A stretch of DNA of 64,000 nt from Casuarina equisetifolia (GCA_028551475.1 CM052357.1:29967745-30031744), one strand, 5' to 3'; positions 38,511-50,116 are shown, counted from the first letter of the stretch. Program-made: numbers and translations. The notes: generated from the sequence alone by a model not told the origin.

Positions 38511-40389
38511 CAGTGGGAACCTCCATCAAGGCTGCAAGATATTTTCGATGACATCCATTTATTTTTTAATATATTTTCTCGTTTCATACAGTAGTTTGTA
38601 GTTTCAAGAAGATATTTGTAGCCTTTTTACCTTGTACTTCTATCAATCAAACCCACTTTGCGTTTTCACAAAAAAAAAAAAAAAATTACCTGTATCATAT
38701 TCATATTAATTCTTAAAACATTCAGTATATTCTCTTAGATTTAGCTTGTTTTCGTTCTGTCGAAAACTGTTCTCGGAGCTTTGTTTCAGCATGTGAAGGC
38801 CAATTGCAAGTGTCAATCAACTTGCAGACCTGTTTCCTTTCAAGCACAATTGCAGCATCCAAGGTTCGCTTCTAAGGTCTCTTTTCATGTAACAGTATGA
38901 GATTGATGCCCCTCTCTGGCATGGGTCCAACACCCTTTATCGTTGATGTGTATAAAGTTTCTCTGGATTGGACCTCCTCTATAGTCCAATCAGACCATGG
39001 AGGAATGGTCAGTTTGAACATCGCAAGCAATAGAATTGTTGATTTTTTCTGGTGAGCTCACCTTGGTCGATCCTGATTGGTCTAGCCCACTTGGGTTTTC
39101 CTAGTTTAAATGTGTCTGGATTGACGTTTCGGGCCTTTTTATTAGTCTTTGTTAAGAAGTTCACGAAGGAAATAAACTTTTTACGCTAGTTATATAATTA
39201 TGATGTAGACGTATCATTGGTTTACTTTTTCCTTGGATCTCATTCGTTAGGGCCTATACGAAAAACAAGACTTTCGGATAGTTTCACGTTCATTTCACAC
39301 CTGCCTTTTCTTCAAATTCACATGGGCGTGGTTAGACATCCAACGACTATTCTTCAATCTCTAGCCAACCATTTATGATTAGCTGGAGTCGAAGAAAACA
39401 AGAAGTATTTTGGTGAGTTGTTTTACTTTTGGTCCTTGCAAGGACAATAATGACATGCCAGGCTCTTGCAAACACTGCATTTTTCCTTATCGTCATCAAA
39501 GGCAACTGGAGGATGTACTGCTGTAAGCCAGTACATTGATAGCAAATGCAAGCACAAGCACGTGCATTCGTGAGGACAGAAAGGTTAATTAAGCTTCAGC
39601 AATTAAATTAAAATTTTGATTCTATTTTACCTCCATCGAAAGCAATTTGGTGAAGTTATTGAAGCCCGTGTGGAGAAAAATCTTGTATAGTTTAAATATA
39701 ACAAGTGTCTTCATATAACAGGTATGAAATAGTTCTATATTACTAAAGAAGGGTTTTGTTATCAAATTTAGATATAACAGGTGGCTCTTTCTCTAGAATG
39801 AGCTTTTGGGTTTAATCTAGTTTGAGAAGCGGCGAATGGCAAGGATTTAGCCATAGCCCAGGGGTCAAAAATAGGCCACGAGAACCTCATGCACCGGATA
39901 TATGGTCTAAAGTTTCGGCAACTTTGGTTCAGTTTGGCAGTGTTTGATATTGGTACGTCTAGTAGACAGTGAAACTACAGGTCACGTTCACCAGCCAGAT
40001 AGCAGAATACTAAGAAGAGAGAAGCATATTCCAAATGGGTTGTGCCTCCCAAGTATCTTTTGTAAAATCGTTCGTACCAAGTGGTGAGCCCCCACTTCCT
40101 TGCTGCCACCAGATCCACGTATCATATGGATAGATTTCTCTTGCAATTACTATTTGTATTTTTAGTTTCCTCTCTTAAAAAGTCCAATATAACTCAAAAG
40201 TCACTCAGGAATGCATGATTAACATAATATAAGACTCATGTAATATCTTTTCTAAATGTTTTTTCATTTCAGGTATGAGAAAATACTTCTGTAAAAGATA
40301 GGGTTTGAATTTACATTAGAAAACTTTTTGTGTTCAGAAACTCAATGATTCAGGAGATAAGAGTCATTTTGGATTCGTTGTGCAAGTCT

Positions 40390-40390
40390 T

Positions 40391-40421
<31 letters not shown>

Positions 40422-40433
40422 TTACAAGTTGTG
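40390..40433. repeat. (TTTA)n microsatellite
   Basis: About eleven units of TTTA/ATTT, uninterrupted. Confidence 0.95.
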
Positions 40434-40900
40434 CATCCAACTTAGAAACGGACTTTCCTGACTTGATTGAGAGAAGTCTTGACCTTAAGTTTATGCAACA
40501 AATATGTTCATGGGTGTGTTAAAATAAAGAAAAATAAAATAAAATAAAAATCATCTTCCGAGATGCGGAAGGAAGTGCTCTGGTCTACGTTGACAAAAGG
40601 ATCACTCTCGAACACCGACCTGGCACCGCGAGTGGGACCCACAAACAATAACACCATTTTAACACAAGCGGAAACGAAAAGGGAAAAGTCCAAGCTACTC
40701 CGCCCACTCCCTTCCTTTTCGCGTGGGGTCCACGTCTTCTGACATGCAACCCCACTTTAGAAGTCATTTTTCGACGCGAACAATTTTATTTATTCGGCTA
40801 AGCCTTGCAAAACGTGTGTGTAGTCTATTGGTTGTAGTCAGATCTCCTAGGCCCACAAGATAGACTGAATTAATTTGCACATAATCGTCAACCACCACAA

Positions 40901-40925
40901 AGAGAGAGAGAGAGAAAGAGAGAGA
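40901..40925. repeat. (GA)n tract in the COL4-like 5' UTR
   Basis: AG repeats with one AAAG interruption, ending 28 bases before the start codon. Such tracts in plants can bind BPC/GAGA factors; that role is inference. Confidence 0.85.
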
Positions 40926-40953
40926 TTACCGAAAGAACAACAGAGAGTGGACT

Positions 40954-42066
40954 ATGGCGTCGAAGCTCTGCGACTCTTGCAAATCGGCAACGGCGACGCT
41001 GTTCTGCCGAGCGGACTCGGCGTTCTTGTGCGCGGGCTGTGACTGCAAGGTCCACGCGGCCAACAAGCTCGCGTCCCGCCACGCGCGCGTTTGGGTCTGC
41101 GAGGTGTGCGAGCAGGCCCCTGCGCACGTCACTTGCAAGGCCGATGCCGCCGCGCTGTGCGTCACATGCGACCACGATATCCACTCCGCAAACCCGCTCG
41201 CCCGCCGTCATGAGCGCGTCCCGGTCATGCCGTTCTATGAATCTGTCTCTGTGAAGTCCGGTGCCGCCGTCAACTTTCTGGAGGATCGCTACTTCTCCGA
41301 CGCGGACGCTGAAGGGGATGTTAGTCGAGAAGAGGCAGAGGCCGCCTCTTGGTTGCTCCCCAACCCTCCCAACCCGGCCAACAACAACAAGGTGAGTGAG
41401 AGTCCGGATCTGAATACAGGTCAGTTTGTGTTCCCGGAAATGGATCCCTATCTAGATCTGGATCTGGATTACGGACACGTTGATTCGAAAATGGAAGCTC
41501 AGGAGCAGAACAGTTCGGGTTCTGATGGAGTCGTCCCTGTACAGAGCAAGAGTGTTCATCAGCATCAGTCTCCGTTGCTTAACGACCCTTGCTTCGATCT
41601 CGACTTCTCGGCTTCCAAGCCCCACGCCTATGGCTACAATACTCACTGTCTCAGTCAGAGTGTAAGTTTATTGCTCACATCAAAAATCTGTTGGAAAACG
41701 TGAAAATGGTAGAATTAGCTAGTTCTGATCCCATACTTCGCTGCGCAGGTGTCTTCCTCGTCGCTTGAAGTCGGCGTGGTGCCAGACGCCAACGCCGTGA
41801 CCGACGTCTCTGATTCCTACACCAAGCCCCTAATGGAGCCTGCGATTCGGACGGTTCCGATTTCGGCGGCCGATCGTGAAGCCAGGGTGCTGAGGTACCG
41901 AGAGAAGAGGAAGAACCGAAAGTTCGAGAAGACGATCCGCTATGCATCCCGAAAAGCCTACGCCGAGACGAGGCCCCGAATCAAAGGGAGGTTCGCCAAG
42001 CGTTCAGACACAGCCGACGTCGACGTCGATCGTGTAAGTGCGTACGGCGTTGTTCCGTCGTTTTAG
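40954..42066 (+). CDS. COL4: CONSTANS-LIKE 4-type B-box/CCT transcription regulator
   Basis: Predicted 341-residue nuclear regulator of the group I CO-like family (light signalling, flowering, branching, stress). Exons 40954-41661 and 41749-42066, one 87-base intron in the place typical of COL genes. B-box 1 starts [13 protein letters not shown] (residues 6 on), B-box 2 starts [21 protein letters not shown], both with all zinc ligands. The middle has the acidic [15 protein letters not shown] and the [13 protein letters not shown] segment. The CCT domain begins [23 protein letters not shown] (about residue 280) and the C-terminus ends in the VP motif GVVPSF, used by COP1-type partners. Similarity to COL4 (rather than COL3 or COL5) is seen in [24 protein letters not shown] and [13 protein letters not shown]-rich relative to its surroundings. 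Confidence 0.95.
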
Positions 42067-43316
42067 CTTGATCTGCCGTCGTAATAAATTGACGCTCTGT
42101 ATATAGTTTTCCGGCGGTGTTTGGTCGATGAATTTCCTGACCATTGTAGAAAGATAATGTTATGCTGTAATGAATTTTGCTTTGTGATGAACGTCGGAAC
42201 AGAAGCTTTTCTCTTGAAGTTCTAATTTTGAAAGATCTCGTGGTTTTGGTGGCACACAATGTTTGCAGGAATCAAAATCTCAGCTGCTATTGGTTTATTT
42301 GGTGGGATGAGACTAATTAACTGCTTAATTTATAATTGGTGGGACTTTGGATTAGGTTAATCATATTTTGAGCTTTGTTCATCATCATTGGAAAAGGTAC
42401 AAAGCCAATTTTTTAATGCCATACAACTTCTTTCCAATATTAAATTCCTCAGCAGTGAGATGAGTCAGCAAGGTGCTGAAAGTCATAAGAGGACTTTTGT
42501 CTTAGCATGTGTGTCTGTCTATGTTTATCCAAAACAGGATCCATGTAACAGGAGAAAGATGAGACCAGTGAAGAAGGAAGATGGTTCTTGGTACAGTTTT
42601 CTCTGCTGTTGATTTGAGTGCAACAGGGTTGCGTTTCTGATTTTATATGTTGGAACTGTTGATAATTAGAGAACATATTAGTAAGCTTAGAGAACATATT
42701 CTTTCTTTAACAATCACATACTTAATAACAACAATTCCTCTGGGTAAGCTAACAGCAGTAAAGGATTGAATTGTAGCTTATTTTGATACTAATTGTAAAG
42801 ATTCATAAGTAGTATTATCACTTGCCAAAAGTTATATTTGATAGTTGGAGTGTTTATCTTATTTATTAACAACCCACACACACTCAAGAACAACTGCAAT
42901 ACATTTGGTTAATCCCCACAGAGTGTTGATCTCATTTCTCACTTCAAACCTCCTTGTTTATCTTATATTTAAGTTTTACTCTTAGTTACTAGGATCTTTA
43001 AGCATTAACACTGAACAAAACATTTAAACTATTTGTCAAAATGCATATTTTGTTCCTTAGTAGTAACCCAACAAATTTGTTCATACACAAACAACCTCTA
43101 ACAAATTCATTGGCAATAGATGTTAAATCCATACTCTCTTCTAATATCAATTACTAGGACTCTTAGGTGGTATTGTTAGAGTAGAAGATTAAGTTATTAA
43201 TCATAACATATTTTATATTCCTTAACAATAACTTAATAGTGCTTGTAGATTTGTTGGCCACGTAGTTTGGCTTACTCTTCATGCGAGACGCACCAATTAT
43301 AGCGAGACAGGCTGGG

Positions 43317-43499
43317 CAACTATGTTACAAGTTATTTTAGTATGTGTCTTTCCTGTATGTTCATTTTGATGGAGCTTTTGCCATATCTTTTGCTATAGTT
43401 ATGGCACCAACTATGTTACAAGTTAATTTTAGTATGTGTCTTTCCTGTATGTTCATTTTGATGGAGCTTTTGCCATATCTTTTGCTATAGTTATGGCAC
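43317..43499. repeat. 91-bp tandem repeat, two copies
   Basis: CAACTATGTTACAAGTTA to TAGTTATGGCAC is repeated from 43408 with almost no difference, so the duplication is recent. Confidence 0.95.
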
Positions 43500-44102
43500 A
43501 ATTAACTTCCGCTATAGTTATAGTGCAATTAACATGCACTATTGATATTTGAGTTTGTATCTTTCTTATATGTTCATTTGTTTGTCCTTTTTTATCAATA
43601 GCAAAAGTTAACTTTTTTTTAATATAATATCATAATTTAGTTCAAATATAACAACTTGTCACGAACTAATTATTGTGATTCCATTGTGTCATTCCACTAA
43701 GAGATTGAGTTCTTATGATTTCTCCAAGCTTGAAAATGAGAGAGTGAGTATACTAAAAAAATAGTGATCGTCCCACACTATCAATATCTTGAAAAAATCT
43801 TTATTATATGCTCAAGTAGCTAATTTTTATAACCATTAACTTTAAATGAACATGTTAGATCATTTTAAATAACTATAATAACCTATCACCAGTTGATACA
43901 AACAAATGAAAGATGAGTGGACAAATTACGCAAGCTTAACTAGGAAGAAAAATGAGGGGCGGATCTCCTTCCTTCGACAAATGGTTTTACAGTCGTATGC
44001 CTTGGCTCAACGTAAGAAAGATTATGCACTCATGAGATGTTCTATAGTGAGCTCCACTCTATGTAAAGTTGTTTGAATTATTTGAATTATTCTTAGGGTA
44101 AA

Positions 44103-44312
44103 GACTACACTCCATATAATACACAAAATTTCCTTGAGAAAGGCACAGAAAAATGGAGGACTAGAAAACACAGAGCTTGAAGGAGGAAGAAGAAGAAGAA
44201 GAAGAAGAAGGACTACACTCCATATAATACACAAAATTTCCTTGAGAAAGGCACAGAAAAATGGAGGACCAGAAAATACAGAGCTTGAAGGAAGAAGAAG
44301 AAGAAGAAGACA
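44103..44312. repeat. 108-bp tandem repeat with (GAA)n
   Basis: Two copies start with GACTACACTCCATATAATAC at 44103 and 44211; each ends in a GAA microsatellite. Reading through both copies on the minus strand creates a misleading 194-codon open frame with leucine runs. Confidence 0.95.
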
Positions 44313-44696
44313 AAGAAAGTAAATTAAAGCATTAGGTTTCATTGTCTTTTGAATACTCATGCCTTGGCGTGGAAGAGAGACAAACCATACGCGTGGACCA
44401 AATTGTAGTTTGTTGGTCATCTCTATTGCTTTTCGCAAAAAAACAATAAAAAACCGATTGTCTTTCATACTCATGCCTTGGTGGGCAAGGCAGAGAAACC
44501 ATACGCATTTTCTTATCTGCAAAATGTGATTATCAAAGGGCATATAAGTTTCAGAAAATAACCATTTCCTCTCCTGGCATCTCCAATCACCGAAATCAAA
44601 TTGCAAGTAGAAACGGAAATCAAGGTATCCTCAAACACATTTACAGCAAATCTATTTGCAACTAAATTTATTGCAACCCATCTTTAGTACCAACAA

Positions 44697-44770
44697 ATGG
44701 ATGGTAACATTATCTGCGCTACCTCTCTGGTATGCTTCCTGCATCAACCTCTTTGCCGCCTGTTCTGCCG
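44697..44770 (-). pseudogene. Shard of a WIN2-type PP2C exon
   Basis: On the minus strand it reads AEQAAKRLMQEAYQRGSADNVT, the C-terminal region of the PP2C subgroup found at 50617-55149. Homology stops abruptly on both sides: the expected CVVVRF end is replaced by unrelated residues, and upstream it meets the first base of copy B at the AAGCTT junction. It has no convincing splice acceptor. Most likely a fragment moved during the rearrangement; less likely the real last exon of the gene whose 3' end lies in the gap. Confidence 0.7.
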
Positions 44771-45103
44771 AAGCTTTTCTCTTGAAGTTTTGATTTTGAA
44801 AGTTCGCGTGGTTTTGGTGGCACACAATCGTTGCAGGAATCAAAATCTCAGCTGCTATTGGTTTATGTGGTGGGATGAGACTACTTAACTGCTTCATTTA
44901 TGATTGGCGGGACTTTGGGTTAGTTAAATCATACTTTGAGCTTTGTTCATCATCGTTGGAAAAGGTCCAAAGCCAATTTTTCAATGCTGCCATCTTTTGG
45001 CCATACAACTTCCTTCCAATATTAAATTCCTCAGCAGTGAGATGAAATCAGCAAGGAGCTGAAAGTCATGAAAGGGCTTTTGTCTTAGCATGTGTGTCTG
45101 TTT

Positions 45104-45679
45104 GGAAATGGCAACAAGAACAAATCTTGATCTGCCAAAAGATAAGCTCAATCTTGCAGAAAATACTGTGACCATGAGATTAATCTCCGACAGTCAGTAT
45201 TCCGATGAACCAACAAAGGAAGAGCTGGAGGCATATGACCAAGAACTAGAGCCCTTGTTCCAAGAAGAACAAAGGATGGCGATGCAACAAACCATGGTGG
45301 ACAAAGAAGAAAAGAGGCACGTGTCATAAACACTGACACTTGTCATATGTCATTTATGAGTCATGCAAAGGAATCCATGTTGTAATAAATGTATTGTGTA
45401 GAGATATTCAAAAAATACATAGGTATCCATATTATGTGTCATACTTGTATTAATGTATCATAAATGATGTACTATGCCTTCTTGTATATAAAAGAGAGGC
45501 ATCTCCCCTTTTGGAAGACACGGCCAATTTCCACAATTCTCTCCACGACTTTTTGCTATCAACTCTCTTACACCCATCACTTACCTGCTATTACTACTTC
45601 CGCTATTTCATTATAAAAACCACTCGGCTACTATGTTACTACTTTAATTCCGCTGTATAATATTTCTCTGATACTATCA
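45104..45679 (+). mobile_element. Candidate LTR-element 3' end inserted in copy B
   Basis: This stretch interrupts the A/B alignment. 45108-45329 is a 73-codon open frame (MATRTNLDLPKDK, Glu-rich), unassigned. It ends in a purine-rich AAAGAAGAAAAGAGG followed by an LTR-like segment from TGTCATAAAC (45322) to CTATCA (45679), 358 bp, with TG/CA ends and an internal TATATAAAAGAGAGG promoter-like site. The right border coincides with the return of homology to copy C. Only one LTR is present and no protein domain confirms the class. Confidence 0.5.
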
Positions 45680-46061
45680 ATGGTATTAAGGAAGGATGAG
45701 ACAAGGTACTGAGGATGAAAAGAAAGGCAAAACATAAGTTGGTTTGCAGCTAATGTAAGGGAAGAAGGAAGATGGTTCTTGTACAGTTTTTTGTGCTGTT
45801 GATTTGAGTTCAACATGGTTGCGATTCTGATGTAATATGCCGGAAGTGTAAGGATCTTTGGACACTATTATTAAAGCTTAAAGCTAGGGTGTTGATAATT
45901 AGAGAACATAATCCTATTCTTGAGCCACACACTTAACAACAACGTTAGTAGGCTTGTTGGAACCGTTGGCACAACTCTCCAATCGGAGCAGGATTGAACT
46001 ATAACTTGTTCTGATAATAAGTATAAGGATTTATGAATAGTACTATCATCATTTGATCAAA

Positions 46062-46181
46062 AGTTATATGTGGTCGACCATTTGCTAGCTTAATGGTAAG
46101 TTAGCTGAGCTTAGGATTTTTTGGTCCTAGATTTGGCTTCTAAATGGATAAGTTGAGTGTATAAGAGAAAGAGTTATATGT
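46062..46181 (+). mobile_element. Short SINE-like insertion with 10-bp target-site duplication
   Basis: A 100-bp insert (46072-46171) is bracketed by AGTTATATGT at 46062-46071 and 46172-46181. The same site in copy A is empty (AAAAGTTATATTTGATAG). The insert carries GCTAGCTTAATGGTAAG, like a tRNA A box, and GGTCCTAGATTTGGC, like a decayed B box, as in tRNA-derived SINEs. There is no clear A-tail; the 3' end is AAGAGAAAG. Confidence 0.75.
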
Positions 46182-49071
46182 AATTGTTAGAGTATATATC
46201 TTCTTTTTTAACAACTTACATACAATAATAACTATAATACACTTTGCCATTTATTCCCATTTATATAGCGCAATGGTTATCCTTGTACCTTTTGTGGTAA
46301 CTTTTTTGTGTCACTTAAGTTGACAAGAGCTCATAACTTTCTTACCGTTGTGGACAACAATAAACTATTAGTTCAAACACGTACTCTTCTTTAACAATAA
46401 CCCAACAAATCTGTGGGTTTTCTTAGCCAACCACTAGAGTTCACCCCTCATGCAACATGCACAAACAATCTCCTTCCCTAGAAGTCACTGGTAACAGAGG
46501 TCAAATACATGTTCTTCTTTGATATCAATTATTAGGACTCTCAAACACTATTATTGGATCAAAAGATTAAGTTACTATTTAGAACACATATACCATATTC
46601 CTTAAAAATAACAAAAGATTAAGGAAAAACATGAGGCGATTTGGAATCAGGATAAATTGGCAATGGCACAAAGGAAGGAAAATCACGATGTGGTTTCCAG
46701 CTACTGTACGTGAAGAAGGAATATGGTTCTTGTACAGTTTTCACTGCTGTAGAGTTTGTGTGCAACATGCTTGCAATTTCTATAGGATCTTTGGACATAC
46801 CCGTGGACCTGAAGCGGGTAAGAGAGCTCAAGACATCTGTTGTAAAATGTCGGAAATAAGGAGCTTTGCACACTATAAGCCAGCAAAAAGCTATAGTGTT
46901 GATAATTTGAAGACATATCCAATTCCTTTGCCATGGGCTTGTTAGAACACTGGGCACAATTATAGCACATTGTAAAGTCCTAACAATTCCTCCGAATAAC
47001 CTAGTGGTAGCTAGGATTGAACTATGCCTATTATGATGCTATTTAGAAGGACTCATAAGTATTATTATTAGTACAAAAGTTATTATTAGTATGATAGATA
47101 AATTTCTTGACAACGCATACATTTAGTTCTAGTGGTAGCTAGGTTTTTACGGACACTTGGCTCAATTACCATACATATTCTATATTGAACTATTCTCATT
47201 ACTATCATTTAAAAGACAAATGTAATAATTTATCACAAATTAACTATCACAATTTTACTTTATCATTCCACTAAGAAATTAAGTTCTTATAATTTCTTAC
47301 GTTTGAAAACAAGAGAGCATGCTAAAAATACTGATTGTCCCACATCTCCAATATCTTGAAAGAATCCTTCTTATATATCCCATTATGCAAGCTTGACATT
47401 GAGATGAAAGTTAGTTTTGAACTTCGACAACAACTAGGAAGAAAAGTGAGGGGGCGAACATGGGCAAAGAATGGAGGAGGATCTCCTCTCTTCTGTAAAT
47501 AGTTTTACAGTCGTATGTCTTGATTGAAAGTAAGAATATGCACACGATGAGATGTTCTATAGTGAGCACTAATGTGTGTTTTAAGCTAATTCAATTGAAG
47601 CATTAGGTTCATTCTCTTTTGTATATTCATGCCTTGGGGTGCAAGAGAGACAAACCATACGCGTGGACCAAAGTGTAGTTTATTGGCCATCTTCATTGCT
47701 TTACGCTAAAAATTAAAAAACAAAACCGAAGGCAAATAAATTCTAAATCATTTGTTTTCATTATCTTTGATAGTCATGCCTTGGTAGGCAAGGCAGACAA
47801 ACCATATGCATTTAGCATCGATGCTTCACTCTCTTTAAAGCCCTACGAGGCCTTCGATATTTTGTCCCCTCAAATTCTCGTCTCTTTTTCTCTGTCTCTT
47901 TTTTGTTATCATATTTACACTCCCAATTTATATACTGTGCATTTGTATTTAAGTAAGGAGATGGTTGTTTTAATTTACTCATTTCCCCTTAAATTTTCTT
48001 TTATACCTTTTCTTGCTATTTTGCTTCATCAAACTGGCATGATTGGTTAGCATATTTTCACAGTACCTAATATTTTCAAATTTCCTTTTACCAAGAAGAG
48101 AAAAGAAAAATTGCCTATGAATATAACATGTCAATGTCTTAATGTTGGTATGTTCCACTCAGCTAATAAAAGTTCTAGTTTTCTTGTAAAAATATCTTTA
48201 ACATTTATATGTAGTTGTGTTGCTAGAGGAAAACTCATTCTCCGCTAATTGAACTTTCTTATCAATTGTCAAAATAGCTTACCTATATATGTTTTAAGGA
48301 AGAGGCTGTGGTTTGACTTCATTGTTTTTTGTCTATTCGTTGTTATCGTGTTTTTGGCTAGTTATTATTATAGAGAGCAATGAGGAAAAAATACTATGGT
48401 TTTCTCTCGTTCATAATGGCAAATTACTTGCCTTGATGAAATGACTTGGTAAACTAAGCTCTCTAATAAATTAGTAATAGATGTATTTTTAATGACTTTT
48501 GTTGCCAATTTTTCTTGAAAATCCTTTATACGATTTAAATATGATATCAAACATTAAATTATTATTTTTCATTATTCTTTTTCCCTATCTCTTTTATAAA
48601 GGACAATGATAACAAAATACTATGGTTTGCTCCTTGTGCATAATCGCAAATCACATATCTTGACATAATTGATCGATGTGAGTTCTCTATGGTATGTAGT
48701 TGTATCAATTTTTATGTTCACATGTGAGATTCAATTAAAGCATTTTCTTTAATATTTTGTTATTTTTGCACACTTCCATTTTGACATTGTTGAGTGAATC
48801 ACCTCCTAAAAGGAATTTTTTTAGAACAACAAAGTTCTATATTAGAGAGAAAGATACTTGTGTTGTGTTTTATAAGCATAAACAACCCTTCTCTTCAATA
48901 ATGCCTTTTGAAAAGAGATGGACTTGGCCTTTTTATATGACATTAAAGCTAATCCTTCTTCTATGTGTTCCAACCTTGTCTCATAAATGAGTCAATCCTT
49001 TATTGACAAAGACCAAGCTTGAGCTATTAGGAAGTATTTGATAATAAGGTTCCACGTTAGAGAGAAAGATA

Positions 49072-49424
49072 CTTATTGTTGAAGGTGGGTATTGTCTTAC
49101 ATTGGAAGTGAGAGGATAAGTCTGTAGTCTTATAAGTGATGAGAATTCTCCACCTAATGCCTTAAGATTTTGGGATGAACCCTCACACTCTAATATGGTA
49201 TCAAAACCAAGGATGGGTCTCCGCTTCATAAACCCTCACGCCCCAAAGTTGGGCTTCAGTCCACTTGCAATGCTTATATTAGCATGCAAGTGAGGGGGAG
49301 TGTTGAAGGTGGGTATTGTCCTACATCGGAACTGAGATGATGGACATGTGGTCTTATAAATGATGAGAATTCTCCACCTAATGCCTTAAGGTTTTGAAAT
49401 GGATCCTCACAGTCTAATACTTAT
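49072..49424 (+). mobile_element. Complete TRIM (terminal-repeat retrotransposon in miniature)
   Basis: Two direct LTRs of 119 bp (49077-49195 and 49301-49419; about 102 identical by hand alignment) both start TGTTGAAGGTGGGTATTGTC and end CTAATA. Directly inside the first is TGGTATCAAAACC (49196 on), resembling the initiator tRNA-Met primer-binding site. Directly before the second is AAGTGAGGGGGAG, a polypurine tract. A perfect 5-bp target duplication CTTAT flanks the element (49072-49076 and 49420-49424). The internal part is 105 bp with no coding capacity, so it must have moved using enzymes of other elements. TCCTACATCGG in the LTR matches the wording common in plant TRIMs. LTRs end in TA rather than CA. 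Confidence 0.92.
49196..49208 (+). other. Primer-binding site of the TRIM
   Basis: TGGTATCA matches the first eight bases of the tRNA-Met site TGGTATCAGAGC; the rest has decayed. Confidence 0.75.
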
Positions 49425-49504
49425 AATGTACATCATAAGTTTGGACAACTTCTCTATTCAATGATATCTTTTGAAAAGAGGTAAATTTAAACATTTCACA
49501 TTTT

Positions 49505-50116
49505 TATCTCAACATGTGTGCCTGTTCATGTGTCTCCACAACAGGATCAATGTAATAGGGATGGATGAGCCAAGATTGGAAAGGAAGAAAAAACGCAAGG
49601 TGGTTTCCAGCTAATGTCCGTGAAGAAAGAATATAGTTCTTGTACAGTTTTCACTGCTGTTGGTTTGTGTGCCACGTGGTTGCAATTTCGATAGGATTTT
49701 TGGACGTACTCATGGCCTCAAGCGGGTAAGAGAGCTCAAGACATCAGTTGTAAAATGTCGGAAATGTAAGGAGCTTTGCACATTATTAGCAAGCTAAAAA
49801 GCTATTGTGTTGATAATAGAAAACAAATCCTATTCTTTGACCACAGGCAGGTTAGAGCTTGTTAGAACACTTGGCACAACTATAACGCGTTGTCAAGTCC
49901 TACCAATCCCTCAAACAATCCAGTGGTAGCTAGGATTGAACTATGACCTATTGTAATACTGTCTATAAGGATTTATAAGTATTATTATTAGGACAAAAGT
50001 TATATCTGATACATAAATTCCTTAATAGCCTGCCTGCATTCAATAATAGCATTCGTAGGTTTGTAGGTACACTTTGTACAACTAATTTACACATCATCAA
50101 TCCTTGAAAGAAAATC
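49505..50116 (+). repeat. Partial third copy (C) of the repeat, cut by the gap
   Basis: Matches 46640-47120 of copy B closely (GGTGGTTTCCAGCTA, TTCTTGTACAGTTTTCACTGCTGT, AAGCGGGTAAGAGAGCTCAAGACATC) and copy A from 42507. It runs into the N tract, so its full extent is unknown. Confidence 0.85.

Larger units (their letters stand above)
38511..40953. other. Intergenic region and COL4-like promoter
   Basis: No gene seen. A 3' UTR of the DnaJ-type gene with an A15 run near 38671 comes first. A (TTTA)n tract lies at 40390-40433. The final 400 bases are the COL4-like promoter: GTCCACGTCTT (an ACGT core) near 40729, an ATTGG (reverse CCAAT) near 40828, and a (GA)n tract at 40901-40925 in the likely 5' UTR. 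Confidence 0.55.
42203..44510 (+). repeat. Segmental duplication, copy A
   Basis: Begins with AAGCTTTTCTCTTGAAGTT just past the COL4-like 3' UTR and aligns along its length with 44771-47813. Strong blocks: 42203-42520 with 44771-45104, 42570-42660 with 45760-45860, and 43950-44510 with 47450-47813 (shared GACAAACCATACGCGTGGACCAAA-type words). Copy A has its own 91-bp and 108-bp tandem repeats. Confidence 0.85.
44771..47813 (+). repeat. Segmental duplication, copy B
   Basis: Counterpart of copy A, longer because of an LTR-type insertion (about 45104-45679), a SINE-like insertion (46072-46171) and an internal second copy of the core (about 46640-47390). Confidence 0.85.
42067..50116. other. 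8-kb repeat-rich block between two convergent genes
   Basis: No intact gene. COL4-like 3' sequence is followed by duplicated segments A (42203-44510) and B (44771-47813), a partial third copy C (49505-50116) cut by the gap, a PP2C exon shard, SINE-like and LTR insertions and a TRIM, all listed separately. 47814-49070 is AT-rich, with a decayed direct repeat (about 48365-48460 and 48595-48690, sharing ATACTATGGTTT and CAAAT words). Several places (42785, 43143, 46012, 46520, 47033, 49953) carry variants of TGATACCAATTGT, the complement of an LTR end plus tRNA-Met primer site, pointing to a retroelement origin of the repeat. Confidence 0.7.

Noticed and set aside
44022..44606. 194-codon minus-strand open frame with leucine-rich segments
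   Set aside because: It reads through two 108-bp tandem copies and a GAA microsatellite; the apparent membrane helices are translated repeat.
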